From the NCBI GenBank assembly GCA_029204225.1, contig CM055097.1:1843414-1907413 (forward strand): a stretch of DNA of 64,000 bases, given 5' to 3'. The stretch's first letter is position 1. Every line of letters begins with the position of its first letter. The notes under the pieces were generated by a model, which worked only from the letters and a program-made list of their open reading frames with translations, was not told the origin of the DNA and made no database searches. The position numbers and the translations under genes were made by a program. The DNA is from Diphasiastrum complanatum (Eukaryota > Streptophyta > Lycopodiopsida > Lycopodiales > Lycopodiaceae). Shown in pieces: positions 52,419 to 63,998 of this stretch.

Positions 52419-52934
52419 TTTAGAAAGCTTATCGACTCAATCCTATCACTCACGAACCAATCTAGAATGATGAAAATTTAGATTCTAGTCTCAAACTTGC
52501 AAAATCACTCCTTAATCTATGATTTTTAGCAATTTCTCTCTTCAACCTCAACATACACTCAAAAAATCAGGGAAGATCAATTAGTGCACCTAATTCAAGC
52601 TTCAATTTTAATTTTTTGGCTGATCTAATCCAAGAACTAAACAAGGGGTAGATTCACTATAGAAAATGCTTGATTTTGCACTAAAAATCACTCAAATTGG
52701 GTATGTGAGTCAAATTCTACAAATTTTTGAAATTTCTCAGTCAAAACCGGAGCTGTATGGCCTCACACGTGTGAAAAGGGTTCCTACAGGCCACAACAAG
52801 ATCTGGACCAAAAATTTTGAGGATAGCTATCAAATCCAACTCGTTACACAAAATTTGACTAGTTTACAAAAAATTGCTAATTTTGGCTTTGATTTGGATT
52901 AACCCTATCAATTTCAACAAAACCTCTTGTACTA

Positions 52935-52947
52935 GGCTCTGATACCA
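52935..52947 (-). promoter_or_regulatory. Copia PBS, array copy 2
   Basis: Reverse complement of TGGTATCAGAGCC adjoining LTR 3, which is the 5' LTR of the array. Confidence 0.88.
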
Positions 52948-53740
52948 TGTGCAAAGAGTACAAAAATGACCAAGAGTGGATCCTAATTTGATCCTCAAGA
53001 GGGATTGGTTGTCAGATTACTTGATCTATCAATCTACTTGAGATTAAGATCAATCTAGATCAATTCTAGACACAAAATCCTAACAAGAACAATCATTAAT
53101 TGAAGGTAGGTGTACTTTCTGGTTTCACACGTGTGAAACATTGTATGAGTACGGACTCCAACCTGAAAATCAAGTACACATTGAAAGACCCTCAAAACAA
53201 TCAAAACAAATGTAGACAAATGGAGAGAATCACTCAAAATTGCTTCCAAAACCAAGATTGGTGTCTCACATTGATTATGGCCAAATAAGCCTCTATATAT
53301 ACACTTTTGGAGCTCGAGGTAGTGATCATGCATCAGATCTCACACATGTGAGGATGCCTTGTCACCATCATGCAATTTGACACTTGGATCAAAACTTTCC
53401 ATTTTGGGCATTTTTGGTCTATTTTCCTACTATATGGAGAATTTCATGGAAATCTTCTAGAAGCAAAAACTCGCCTAATTCAGCTATTTCCACACGTGTG
53501 AGCTGTCCTTTACACATGGGAGGTGACACCTATTCAAAATATTTGGCTCATGCAATCATTAGATTGGTGCCATGTGTTTTTGGCCATTTTAGCCACTAGA
53601 ACTTGAATTAAATCATATGTACAACATATATGATTATGGTACATGAAAAGTACACTAGTTTCACACGTGGGAACAGGCTCCATTCATGTGTGTCTACAAG
53701 ATTTTTGGCCTCTACCAAGCTTATTTTTGCATTTTTCACA
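52948..53740 (-). mobile_element. Array LTR 3 (793 bp)
   Basis: Same ends as LTRs 1 and 2 but with a deletion of about 20 bp near 53570 and several substitutions in its right half (for example CACACATGTG where LTRs 1 and 2 have CACACGTGTG). Confidence 0.88.
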
Positions 53741-53743
53741 CAA

Positions 53744-54352
53744 ACTAGCTACATTGTCTTGCAATATCTTATTGTTGGAGGTGTACTAGCATTCTTGGCT
53801 GGTTTTACTGATGGAAATAAAGCTATTGGAGGTTATTTATATCACTCATCCATGCCTAAGTTCTCAAGTGTTGAGCTACTTGGTGCCAATACTTGGAGAT
53901 TGTCAATTTTTGGTGAATTCATGGTCATTATCTTGTGTCAAGTAGATCTTGAAGATGGACTAGTGCAACCTACTTGGTTTATGGAGTCATGTGGTCCTGG
54001 ATTTGCATCATTGATGTACTCGCCTACTCATGGATTTCCAAGGTTTGATAATTTCTTGTGGCAAGTTGGAGATGGAGGCTCATTCATGGAGTTTTATGGT
54101 GGAGACATATCAAGAAAGGACAAAGTTGGAGGAGACAAGCACGCAAATGGCCATCACTCGCATTTATGGTTTGGTTGCTGTAATTTTCCAAAGAGTTCAA
54201 AGTTTGAAACATGGAAGAATCATTTCATTTACATTCTATTTGGTTCTTCATGTTTTAGTTATATCTTGATGTGTAGAATTGATGTAAGAAATAGTGAACC
54301 AATTTGGACACTATTCTCTATATCAATTATGAAAGATACTTTAGAACCTTAG
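53744..54352 (+). CDS. Unrecognised ORF next to a copia 3' LTR
   Basis: An open frame of about 200 codons continues from LTR 3 to 54352. Pieces include GGVLAFLAGFTDGNKAIGGY, FMVIILCQVDLEDGLVQP and FGCCNFPKSSKFETW. GFTD...GYL hints at the start of copia RNase H, but the rest does not fit. It could be the decayed end of the element whose LTR begins at 54443. Confidence 0.3.
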   Translation, partial: TSYIVLQYLIVGGVLAFLAGFTDGNKAIGGYLYHSSMPKFSSVELLGANTWRLSIFGEFMVIILCQVDLEDGLVQPTWFMESCGPGFASLMYSPTHGFPRFDNFLWQVGDGGSFMEFYGGDISRKDKVGGDKHANGHHSHLWFGCCNFPKSSKFETWKNHFIYILFGSSCFSYILMCRIDVRNSEPIWTLFSISIMKDTLEP

Positions 54353-54442
54353 AAAGGAGATCTATACTTAGGATGGACATCATTCTAAAGTTGGATCAAA
54401 GCAGTATGGTTAAAACTATGCCAAAACTAGTTAAAGAGGGAG

Positions 54443-55072
54443 TGTGAGAGATTTCAACAAGTTTAGTCATATTTTGATAAATTGTCAATTGAAGCCAAAA
54501 CTCATTTTAGACTTAGAGATAAATTTTTTGAAGTTAAATTAGTTTAAAATACATTCGATAAACACTTTTTGAAAGTGTGGGAAAGTTGGTAGTCAAGTTT
54601 GAGAGAGATTCAAATTTGAACTTTGGGTACATTGAATCCAGACCCAAAAATAGTAGGGTTTACAATTTGGAGGGGCCAAATAGGGTTTGGACTTGTTATA
54701 AAAGGATGTAACTCATGGAGAGACACATCTCCCTCTTGACTCTCTCATTTCATCATTATACATGGTTCTCTTTGAGTTTTACTACTCATTGGTGCACTCT
54801 CATGATGTTATCTTGCAATTCTATGTGTAGAATGATCATTTATTGCTATTTTTGGTTTCACATGTGTGAAATACAATAGGGTACTGTAATTTTACAAAAA
54901 ACAACTATATTTTATGTTTTGGTTCATGTTTGATCAATATCTTTTAGAGTTTGCATCTCATTTTGTAGGTAGATGCTGATTTTTCTACATTGGCAGGATT
55001 GTTGGTTTGCTCCTTATTGTAACAAAGATCAGGGACATGGATTGGATCTTGAATGATCTGAAATCCATCACA
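54443..55072 (+). mobile_element. Copia LTR family B, copy 1
   Basis: TGTGAGAGATTTC after the purine tract AAAGAGGGAG, ending ATCACA, about 630 bp. Resembles 59469-60125 throughout: CTTAGAGATAAA, GAAAGTGTGG, TTATAAAAGGATG (TATA box; TTATAAATAG in the other) and CTCATTGGTGCAC. It lacks a PBS on its right, so it is a 3' or solo LTR. Confidence 0.75.
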
Positions 55073-56147
55073 CAAACTAACTATTCTTTTAATTTGTTAG
55101 CCATGTGTATATATCAGACAACTTATTAGTTGCTCAGTTAGACAAGGAGAGATCGGTTAGCTCAATAATATATCTATTTGATCAATCGAACATCCAGAGC
55201 GCATTTGTCTCTGTTATCTATTTGATCAATCGAACATGCAGAGCACATTTGTCTCTTTCTCTTTGTTATCATAGACTATTGTTTCAGGAAGAACGTGACT
55301 CTGACTGCATTCAGAATGTATCTATTTGTGACTAAATAATCAATGTTCCAATAATCTAGGTCATGCATACTGAGATTGAATGCTCATTTTATTCATGTTT
55401 TGATGTGATTGATTCTTGCTTGCAAAAAAACATAGATTAAATCATTATATCTTACTAATAGTCTGAGTCATTTGAAGACTCAAGCAAGGTCAAAGGAGCA
55501 GCAAGGAAGTGTTTTTCAAGTTTGCTTTACTTCTTCTATCTCATGTTTGAGCAATTTCATGTGGATGTGTGCAAATTGTCAAGCAAAAAATAATATGTCC
55601 ACATTTCCATCAAAGTCCATCACTTGGAAGCACCACTTATAATTGTCGTCAATCTCAATAAAATTGTCCAATTCACTAATAAAAGGAACAACGTCTTCTT
55701 GCAAAGATGTCATCACTGTCGAGATAGAATTATTAGAATACAAAACTGAATATTTCTAGAATTGCCATAAGATTTACCAACATGCAAAATAAAATGCAAT
55801 ATATCCACTAGCCAAACTATTCTTGAAAGAATTTTATCTTAATGAATAGGTCTAAATTGGGAACTAACGAAACTCTATGGTCTCCAACTCCAGCGCTGAT
55901 TGAGTTAGTCACACAATTTGAAGAAATCACAAGAGAATTTAAAACTCAGAAAACACATGCAAAATTGTATTTAGTCTCCTTTGTATTATGCTAAAACAGA
56001 TCCATAACATCTTTGCCAATCGACCCTCCTTTGATGCTCTTGACTAGCTCCACATCACCACTTTTCCTTTTGTGTTGTTAGGTAATGACTCATACGGTAA
56101 TAATTCTTCCTCACTATCATTCACAATGACATCATTCAAAGTAAATC
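55073..56147. other. Non-coding with a short duplication
   Basis: ATCTATTTGATCAATCGAAC is repeated at about 55169 and 55220 within a 50-bp duplicated segment. 55476-55590 is the older repeat shared with 43040-43165. No gene seen. Confidence 0.55.
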
Positions 56148-57672
56148 CTACTTTGAACTCTTCACAAACTTCTCTTCTTCTTGACTTGTGACTATCTCAC
56201 TCACTATGACTTTCTTGGACTCATCACAAAAGGATGTAGAAGAACCATCTCTTTCATGAATGCATCTAGCAACATATTTTTCCATATGATCAAAGAAATC
56301 ATTAGCAACAACCTTTTCCAAGGAAGAACCTTCACCATCTCCATTGATGTAGTTAGTTCTTTCCTTACCTTTTGCATGCTTGCACTTTCCATGAAGAACC
56401 ATTATTATCCTCATAAATAGCCAAGTTAGCACAAAGTTGAACATCTCCAAGAAGCATATTAGATCTTGACCTAGATCTAGCATAAGGAAGCTTGTTAGAC
56501 TTTGCATAAGATCCGCCAATCTTATTGATGCTAAAAGAAAACTTTGGAAAGTTGAGACCAATCTCCTTTTTTATTCCATCCTTTTTGTTAGCCATAACAA
56601 AAGCATCAAGCTTGAAAAGTCTACCTTGTCTATTGCCCCTAGCAACCAAGATTTCTAAACAAGCATCACCACCAAACTTTACCATGTATCCTTTCTCTAT
56701 CATTTGACCAACACTTAGCAAATTTTTTGAAAGTGAAGGAATGTAAAGAACACCATCAAGTCTTGTTCTCCTATTAGTAGAAAGACAAATAGGAATTCAA
56801 CCAATACCTTCAATCACACACTTACCACAATTGGCCATGTGTATCACTTTCTTGGCTCCATCATAAGTGACCAAAGAAGTAAAGAACTCCTTGTGACTAG
56901 TCATGTGTGAACTAGCTCCACTATCAATCCACCATGAATCTTTGTCACCTTCACTTGATATTAGACTTGAAGAACACATCAAAAGAGAATCACCACCACC
57001 TTAATCCTCATCATTAGTAGTAAAGTTCATTTGCTTGCTACCTTCATCTCTTTGCTTCTTCAAATGTTCATTAGCAAAATGCCCTTTGATGCCACAATAA
57101 AAGCATTTCAACTTAGACTTATCTTTATTTTTGCCAAAAGAGGAAGTCTCACCTTGATCTTGTCCTTTTGACCACTTGCCTTTGCCTTTGCCCTTGAACT
57201 TGCCTTTGATGAACATAGCCTCTTCTTCATATTGAGAAAGTTGATGTAGATCCACTTCCTCTTGATTCAAGCCTAAACTCCTCATTCACTAAGATCTCTT
57301 GCAAATCACAATACTTGGCAAAGTCTTTTGAATAGCAAAACTTTGAACAAGATGAGCATGATCATCCAACAAGCCATTAAGTATAACTTGAACTAGTTCT
57401 ACCTCCTTAATGCTCTCATCAATACATGCTAACTCATCAGTGAATGCTTCCTCAAAACAAAAGCATGAGTACTCTCTTCCTTCTTTTGCAAAGTTGAAAG
57501 ATTTTATTGTTAAAGTCAACGCTCTAGATGTAGACTTGGATTTGTAAAACTTTTTCAAAGCTTCCCAAGCCGCTTGAGATGAATTTCTCTTACCAATCTC
57601 CTTGAGTAGCTCATTGGTAGCATTCATCTTGATCATGTGTAGAGCTTTCTTTGCTCTCTTGTCATACCTCAC
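56148..57672 (-). pseudogene. Copia gag, zinc knuckle and protease, decayed
   Basis: In order: NSSQAAWEALKKFYKSKS and LVQVILNGLLDDHAHLV (gag), a Lys/Gly-rich linker, CFYCGIKGHFANEH (the last Cys of the knuckle replaced by His), WWIDSGASSHMTSHKEFF (protease) and GYMVKFGGDACLEI (GAG-pre-integrase region), all separated by stops or shifts. Close relative, in opposite orientation, of 42134-42974. Confidence 0.8.
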
Positions 57673-58369
57673 TTAATCTTGAGGTGCTTGAGGCCTGACA
57701 TGCATGAAGGATTCACATTTGTTTTGATTGGCTATATGCATGTGCTTTGATAGTTAGAACACAAATCAGTAATTGTGGCTAACAATTTTCGTAAAACTAA
57801 AATTTTACGTAATTTTTCGTAAAGTAAAAAAAAACAGTTAATGTAACATGTCTTGCATGTCTGATAGACATTAATTCAGTAAGGTTAGGAATCGAATAGT
57901 GAATCATTTTTTTAATTTCAAATGCCTAAATACTGATAGTGTTTTTGATGAATTTTCAAATTACATAAAATTTATAATAAAAAAAAATTCAAAATCCAAA
58001 AATTCAAAATTTTCAGTTATTTTCAGTTTCTTGAATTATCTACGAAATGTAGTAAAGAATTGACCATACTGGAGTCATTTCAGTCAAATCTGGTCATCTG
58101 TACCTCACTAATAGTTAATCAATCTATTTACTAAATTTAATAATTTCTTGAAATAGATAAAATAAGGTGGCCGAAGAAGTTGCGAATTAGATTGTGCCAA
58201 ATCAAGGTGCACCATCATATATAGTAACTTGTCAGCAATTGAGTATGGCACTCAATGATATGAATAATCGGAATAACATGAGACATCAACAAATGGAAGT
58301 TCTTCTGAACTAGGTCAAATTGTTTCTTCATCCAATCTTAATTTTCAACTAGAGACATACTCGAGAGAG
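57673..58369. other. AT-rich, no gene seen
   Basis: Poly-A/T-rich DNA; probably includes the untranslated leader of the gypsy gag that follows. Confidence 0.4.
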
Positions 58370-59468
58370 AAGATGGAGAATAAACCGGAGGTCGTGGAGG
58401 ACTGGCTCGTTAAGTGGAGTAGTTGCTTCAGTCTGCATGGACTTCCAGATGAGAAGAAGATTGACTTGCATCGTGTTGTTCGTATGCGGCAAAGCATCAT
58501 CGTGGTGGCAAGATTTATCGGTAAAGCCTACTACCTGGGATGCTTTTCCAGAAGTCTTTGAAAAAGCTTTCATGATAGCAGATGAGGTTGACTACTACCA
58601 GAAATTTGTGAACTGCAAAGTGGGTAGTAAGGTCTTGGACTCTTATATCTAGGAATTTATGGACCTTTGGAATAGAGTGCCATCATTCGATGCAAAGTTG
58701 GCTCTATGGTAGTTTGTCCTTGGTTTTCCTGTCGACTATCAAACCAAATGCAGGTGAAATGTGCTTCAAAGTCCCGAGGATGGATTTTGGATAGCGAAAG
58801 AATATGATTCCACAGTGGTGGCATCCAGGAAGCGATTTCAGCAAATTTCAACTGCCTTGAAAACTAAGAAGGGGAAGAAGCGTGGTCCAGTCCAAGCAAA
58901 ATATTTTGACGAATTGGATCAAGTAGCGTCGGAACCCCGAAAACCAAAGAAAAATAAGTTCAAGAAATCTATGTCCTAGGAAAAGGCTAAGAAAGAGAAC
59001 CTTTGCTTCGTTTGTAAAAAACTTGGACATATGATAAAATTTTGTACAGAAAGGAAGAACATGTAGGCACACATGATCAAGATTCCAGGAGATAATGGTA
59101 AAAAGTTTGGAAATTAACCTGACAAATTGTGAGTGTGAATGTTCTTTTACATTGCTTCTTTTTTACTTAATGAACTTTTTCGTTTAACGGACACAATTAA
59201 ATTCAAGAAGTGAGTATTTTATTAGACAATTGTTCTACTCATAATTTTATTAATTCTTGTCTTGTGCAGAAACTCAGCTTGAAAACTGAAGCCATCAATC
59301 ATAGATACAAAGTTTATCTATCTTCAAGAACAAAGTTGGAGACTTGGAACGTAAAAGTGTCGAATCTCCCAATGATGATACAAAGACATAGAGAATTAGT
59401 TAATTTTCATATTTTCGACCTATCCCGTATTGATTTAATTTTGGAATATGAATGGCTATTTAGTAAAT
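58370..59468 (+). pseudogene. Gypsy gag and protease, interrupted
   Basis: Gag pieces in alternating frames: WLVKWSSCFSLHGLPD, GKASSWWQDL and FPEVFEKAFM, then a Lys-rich region and CFVCKKLGHMIKFC (complete C-x2-C-x4-H-x4-C). From 59210, LLDNCSTHNFINSCL (usual DSGSTHNFI) and DLILEYEWL (DLILG.DWL) mark the retropepsin. It ends exactly where a copia LTR starts at 59469. Stops and shifts throughout. Confidence 0.75.
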
Positions 59469-60125
59469 TGTGAGAAATTGTCAACTAGTTTGATCTAGTT
59501 TGATTTTGGTGAATTGGCGATTTAGGCCAATATGCATTTCATACTTAGAGATAAACTTTATGAAGTTATTTTTAGCCTAAGTTCATTTGAGATACGCCTT
59601 TTAGAAAGTGTGGAAAATATAGAAGGTTGAGTTTGGGAGATTCAAATTTGAATATTTTGTTCATTGTATCTAGTCTACATTTTGAGTAGGGTTTGAGATC
59701 TAGAAGTTTCCTATTATTGACAAGATTGGAGAACCACATCAAGATCGGGTATAGGCCTGTTATAAATAGCCTAAAAGTGGAGATATATTCTCTCTCTCTA
59801 CTCTCATTCATGCTTATACATGATATCTCTTTGAGGTCCTATACTCATTGGTGCACGTGTTGATATCTTGAATTTTTTGTGTGTAGAATGCAATTGTTTG
59901 ATGTTTGTTGGATTCACACGTGTGAAATAATAGCTTACTGATTTTGTATGGACAACAACAATACTTTATCATTCATATCTGATTATGTCAACATCTATTC
60001 GAGTTTATAGCTTCTATGCATTGTTAGAGCTAGATTTCTAATTGTCAATGGTGCTAGATGTGCTATATTAAGTAATCAAAGATTTTAGAGTTTGATTGGA
60101 TCTTAATGATCTATTTTTTCTCACA
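59469..60125 (+). mobile_element. Copia LTR family B, copy 2, inserted in gypsy protease
   Basis: TGTGAGAAATTG ... TCTCACA, 657 bp, with TTATAAATAG as TATA box near 59760 and one CACACGTGTG near 59915. TGGTATCAGAG follows directly at 60126. Confidence 0.82.
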
Positions 60126-60760
60126 TGGTATCAGAGTTTTGGTGCAGGTTACTTGAAGGATCAACCATATTTATCAAGGATTTGGAGGAGTTACCAATTC
60201 TAGAGCATGCTAGATTGATTTCTACTAAAAAATCAAGCATTTTTCAAGTGTAGAATTGATCTTTTGTAAATCAAACTCAATAGAAGAAAAAATAATTGAA
60301 GTAGGCCAATTTCATTGAATACGACAACTTTAATTGCTATGAATAGGTCTTATTGTATTCTTCAAGATAGTATATCAACTTTGTAACATTTGCATATAAA
60401 ATTTGCAAGATTCAATTTTTTGTACTTTTGTCAAAACTCTAAATTTGATTGGATCTCTTATGTTTGAGGTTTCTGGACCTTTTAAGAGTGTGTTTCAAGT
60501 TTATAAAGTGAAAAAGTTCATGAGATTGTAGGTTGATCATTTGTTGATCAAGTATCTTCCATTCTATGTGTTGGATTTGCTAGGTTTGGTGCAAGAAAGA
60601 GATTTGAGAGGTTCCATATCTTTGTGATTTCTTCTTGAGTTCATTTGTTGACATTCAAGAGAGTGCTTTGTGCATTGAAACAGATTGAAAGAAATAATTA
60701 GGTCATTGTAGCATGGCTACATCAAGTGGATTCATGTTGGAAGGGCAATGATAAACATGA
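60126..60760 (+). mobile_element. Copia PBS, leader and gag start (truncated)
   Basis: TGGTATCAGAGTTTTGGTGC is the primer site. After about 575 bp of leader, ATG at 60713 begins ATSSGFMLEGQ, a copia gag start, then stops. Nothing further of the element follows. Confidence 0.7.
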
Positions 60761-61208
60761 TGACAAAAAAAAAAGAAATGACTTGAAGACCCATTTTTTT
60801 AATTTATTAATTTTTTTTAAAAAGTATCCAAATTTAAAATGCTTCAAATAAATATATTGTAATGGTAAAAAAATGTTGTATTTTGCAAGAAAATAATTTA
60901 AGCTACAAAAATTTGGTCAATAGATTTTAATAAATAACTTAAAATTAGCTTATATTAAAAAATATTAATATTTAAAATAAAATCATTAGATACACAACCA
61001 CTAAAATACCTAAAAAATATTTATCATTACAATTTTAATTTTTGGTAATAAGTATCAATGTTAAAATTTTTAAAATATCTCAAATTTTAAATTTTAAATT
61101 GTTAAAAAATAAATTTAAAAATATTAAATCAACAAAAAAAATTCAAAACACAATACATCAAAAAATATAAACACAATTATTCTTAAAACAAAAGAGAATT
61201 TTTTATTC
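60761..61208. other. Very AT-rich spacer
   Basis: Almost only A and T with short AAATTT-type repeats; no gene. It is the 3' flank of the methyltransferase gene. Confidence 0.6.
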
Positions 61209-63998
61209 TTAAAAATCATTGATGTCATTTACATCTTTTTCTTTTGTTTTTTCTTGAGTAGCCACTGTACTATCAAGTGACATCTCTTCTACAATTTCCT
61301 CGACTACAGTTACTACATTGTAATTTTGAACCAAGACATCAGCAAATTCTCCTGTGTCACCTACTTTTCTACTAGTAGGAGGCTGAGGTTCCTTGGACAA
61401 GGAAATTATTGTATCTTTGCTATCCAAACTCTTTCCCACCTCAGATAATTCATCTGGCAAAATTGAAAGAGATTTCATTCTCATTTTTATAAAATCAACT
61501 AAATTAGTATCTAAATCTACTACAATAACATGCCTGCCTTTCTGAACAGCACATGCGCTCGTAGTGCCGCTACCGCTAAATAAATCTAAAACCCAATCAG
61601 TTGGGTGAGAAAAAATATCAATTAAATGATTAATTAATTGTTGTGGCTTTTGGGAGGGACAAGCCACGGAACCCGTCATTGGATTTTTTAATTTCTTTGT
61701 CACAGCTGGATACTAGAACAAGTTTCCAAAACTTGTCAGTCCGGAAGTGTTATAATACAGCATCGAGCGTTTGTCATCCAAAGAATAATAACCGATGGTT
61801 ATGTATTCTATTTCATTGCAAAGTTAAACTTCTTCCAAGTTCCTGATATTGGGCTTGTACCTGACATGGAACATTACAAGTAAAATCAATTAAAAATTTT
61901 AATTTTAAAATAAAAAATTTAAAATAAAATTATGAATTAAAATACGAATTGATAATTCAGGAACTTAAGAACTTACCACACAGCATTCTCAATTCCCGCA
62001 TTACAGAAAGTTAGTAGAGCTTTTTGTATTGATGCTGACTGCCAAGAAGAATGAAAAATAACAACTCTCCAAATTGGAGAAGTTGTGACTTCAAGAAAGC
62101 CCTGCATAAAACTATGGATTTCAGTGAATTTGAAAGAAGTATCATCATTTAATGATTCTTTCATCTAAAATCCATATGGTATATCGTCGATGCAGAATGT
62201 ATAAGATCTTTTTCTTAAAAATTTTAAAATTTCTCTAGAATCGCCCTCCTTAATAGAGTAAAAGCATGGTTGATCATCGACACTTTTGGGAAGGTAGGTC
62301 TCTAATGGATCCTCCTCCGCAATGGTCTCACCCCGTGCCAATCTCTCTCTGTCCCTTTTTTCTGCTTTTGCCTTCAGAATATGTCTCTTGAATTGTTCTG
62401 GAAGGACTTTGTTTTTTTTGTCTTCGGGAGACTGAAAAGGAAAAAAATATGCTTAGCATGGGAGACAAAAAATATAAAATAGAATAGGAGACTTAACTTA
62501 TCAAAAAAAAAAAAATTAAATAAAGAAAAAACTATGCTTAGCATAGGAGACATAGAATATAGAAAAGAAACAATTAATAAGCACCTATGCTAAACATGAG
62601 TAAAATAAATATCATGTCTCTAAACAAAATCTAAAATGGACTCAGGGCTTCATTTTGGCTGCTCAGAGGATAAAGCCTCTGACATTTATTGAAATCTTGA
62701 CAGTTTAACCCTGTCACAAGGGCTTTTTGAACTTTCATAAATAATTTGTGCCTGCATTTAAAAAATATACTTGTTAAAAATCCAACCAAATTATGAAAAT
62801 CATTTTATTGAAAAAGGTAACATGAAAATAAATCTTTAAATTATGATTATTACCTCTGAAATTCTTTTCTTATTTCTGCCAGGGAAAGTTGACCATTGGC
62901 AACTCGTGAAAGAACACTTATTATGCTAATCCCTTGCATATTCTTCCACTCTGATATTCCCATTTTAATAGGGATTGGCTTCAGAGTTTGAGTGCTCACA
63001 ACCTTTTTTTTGGACTTTGAGACACCCTGTGCAAGTTGGCCTTTTATTTGAAAATTTTTTCACTTATCAAAAATTTTCTCAACAAGGGCCCACACCTGAA
63101 ATAAAAAAAAAAAAATTGATAAAGGAATTTAACAAATATTAAAATTGAGCTCAAAGTTTTAATCTGATAAAAATAGTTTAAAAAGATTATAACATATATT
63201 ATGACCAGAGCATTTCATGATGAACATAGCCAAACAAATTACCTGGCCACTGCAAAAAGCAAGCTGAAAAAAATTATTGTATTTAGTAAGGCTCTGCGTA
63301 GGATTTTTCGAATAAAAAAGCAGGCTTGTCTCTTGAGCACATAGTGCTTTCAACTCAAGTTGATTCACATCTCCTGCTTTGGAGACTCTCATGTATTCTT
63401 TGTGAAAAAAACGAATTCTTTGTATCACGGTCATCTTCATCCGGTAGTCCTGATCAATATTGTGGTCCCTGGCCAATAATTACGCTTCTTCCACTGTCAG
63501 GCCAGAAAATGCAATGGCACTCACAGTTCAAAAGCTTGGGATATGGGGATATTCTTGAGATAATTGTTTTCGAGCTTGTAAACTGTGTATCCTCCCAAGA
63601 ACAAAAAAAATGATATGAATCTAATAAAGAAAAATCAAAATTTGCAACATCGTTGCATTCGTTGGGATCAACCAAAACAACAAAGGGAGTGACTATGACT
63701 TGTGTATGATCTTCAAATTTTATTTTTAAATTATGTACATGTGTTTCATTAGGCTCTATAACTTCTATTGGCCTGTCTCCTGTTATTGGGTCTATAAGTG
63801 CCTATCACACTGATTTATGTCTAAAATTAAAGTTGTTTTTTTATTTTTTATTATTTTATGGATATCCTCTCTTAATTTGGCAAGTTCGGAGTTGTCTTGT
63901 AATGGACGGATGGATGCACCAGGTAGTGACAAAGATGGTTCGGTGGCGGCTTTTTTGCTTTCAGCAGAAGAGATGGACTTATGGCGATGTGTAGCCAT
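61209..63998 (-). pseudogene. DNA methyltransferase (N4-cytosine/N6-adenine type), multi-exon, damaged
   Basis: Five exons: 63998-63243, 63095-62854, 62751 to about 62641, 62431-61977, 61860-61209; introns GT...AG, with exons 1-2, 2-3 and 4-5 joined in phase. The exon 3-4 donor is unclear. Exon 4 has a Lys/Arg-rich segment, then IDDIPYGF, the DPPY-type catalytic motif. Exon 5 ends CPSQKPQQLINHLID then WVLDLFSGSGTTSACA (SAM-binding FxGxG) and HVIVVDLD. Catalytic motif before SAM motif is the beta-class order of bacterial N4C/N6A enzymes. Lesions: frameshifts near 63797 and 63470; TGA 63060-63062, TAG 62165-62167, TAA 61824-61826, TAG 61713-61715. Exon 1 (RIRFFHKEYMRVSK) is unrecognised. The ATG lies at the window edge, so the true start may be outside. 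A nuclear DNA-modifying role is inferred; this copy looks inactive. Confidence 0.78.

Noticed and set aside
43168-53740. CRISPR-like or satellite array
   Set aside because: The long repeats are LTRs and internal regions of a copia element; no short regular repeat-spacer pattern anywhere in the window.
61713-62167. Alternative genetic code (TAA/TAG read as Gln) for the methyltransferase
   Set aside because: Frameshifts are also present, and the GATA gene ends normally at a standard stop; decay is the simpler explanation.
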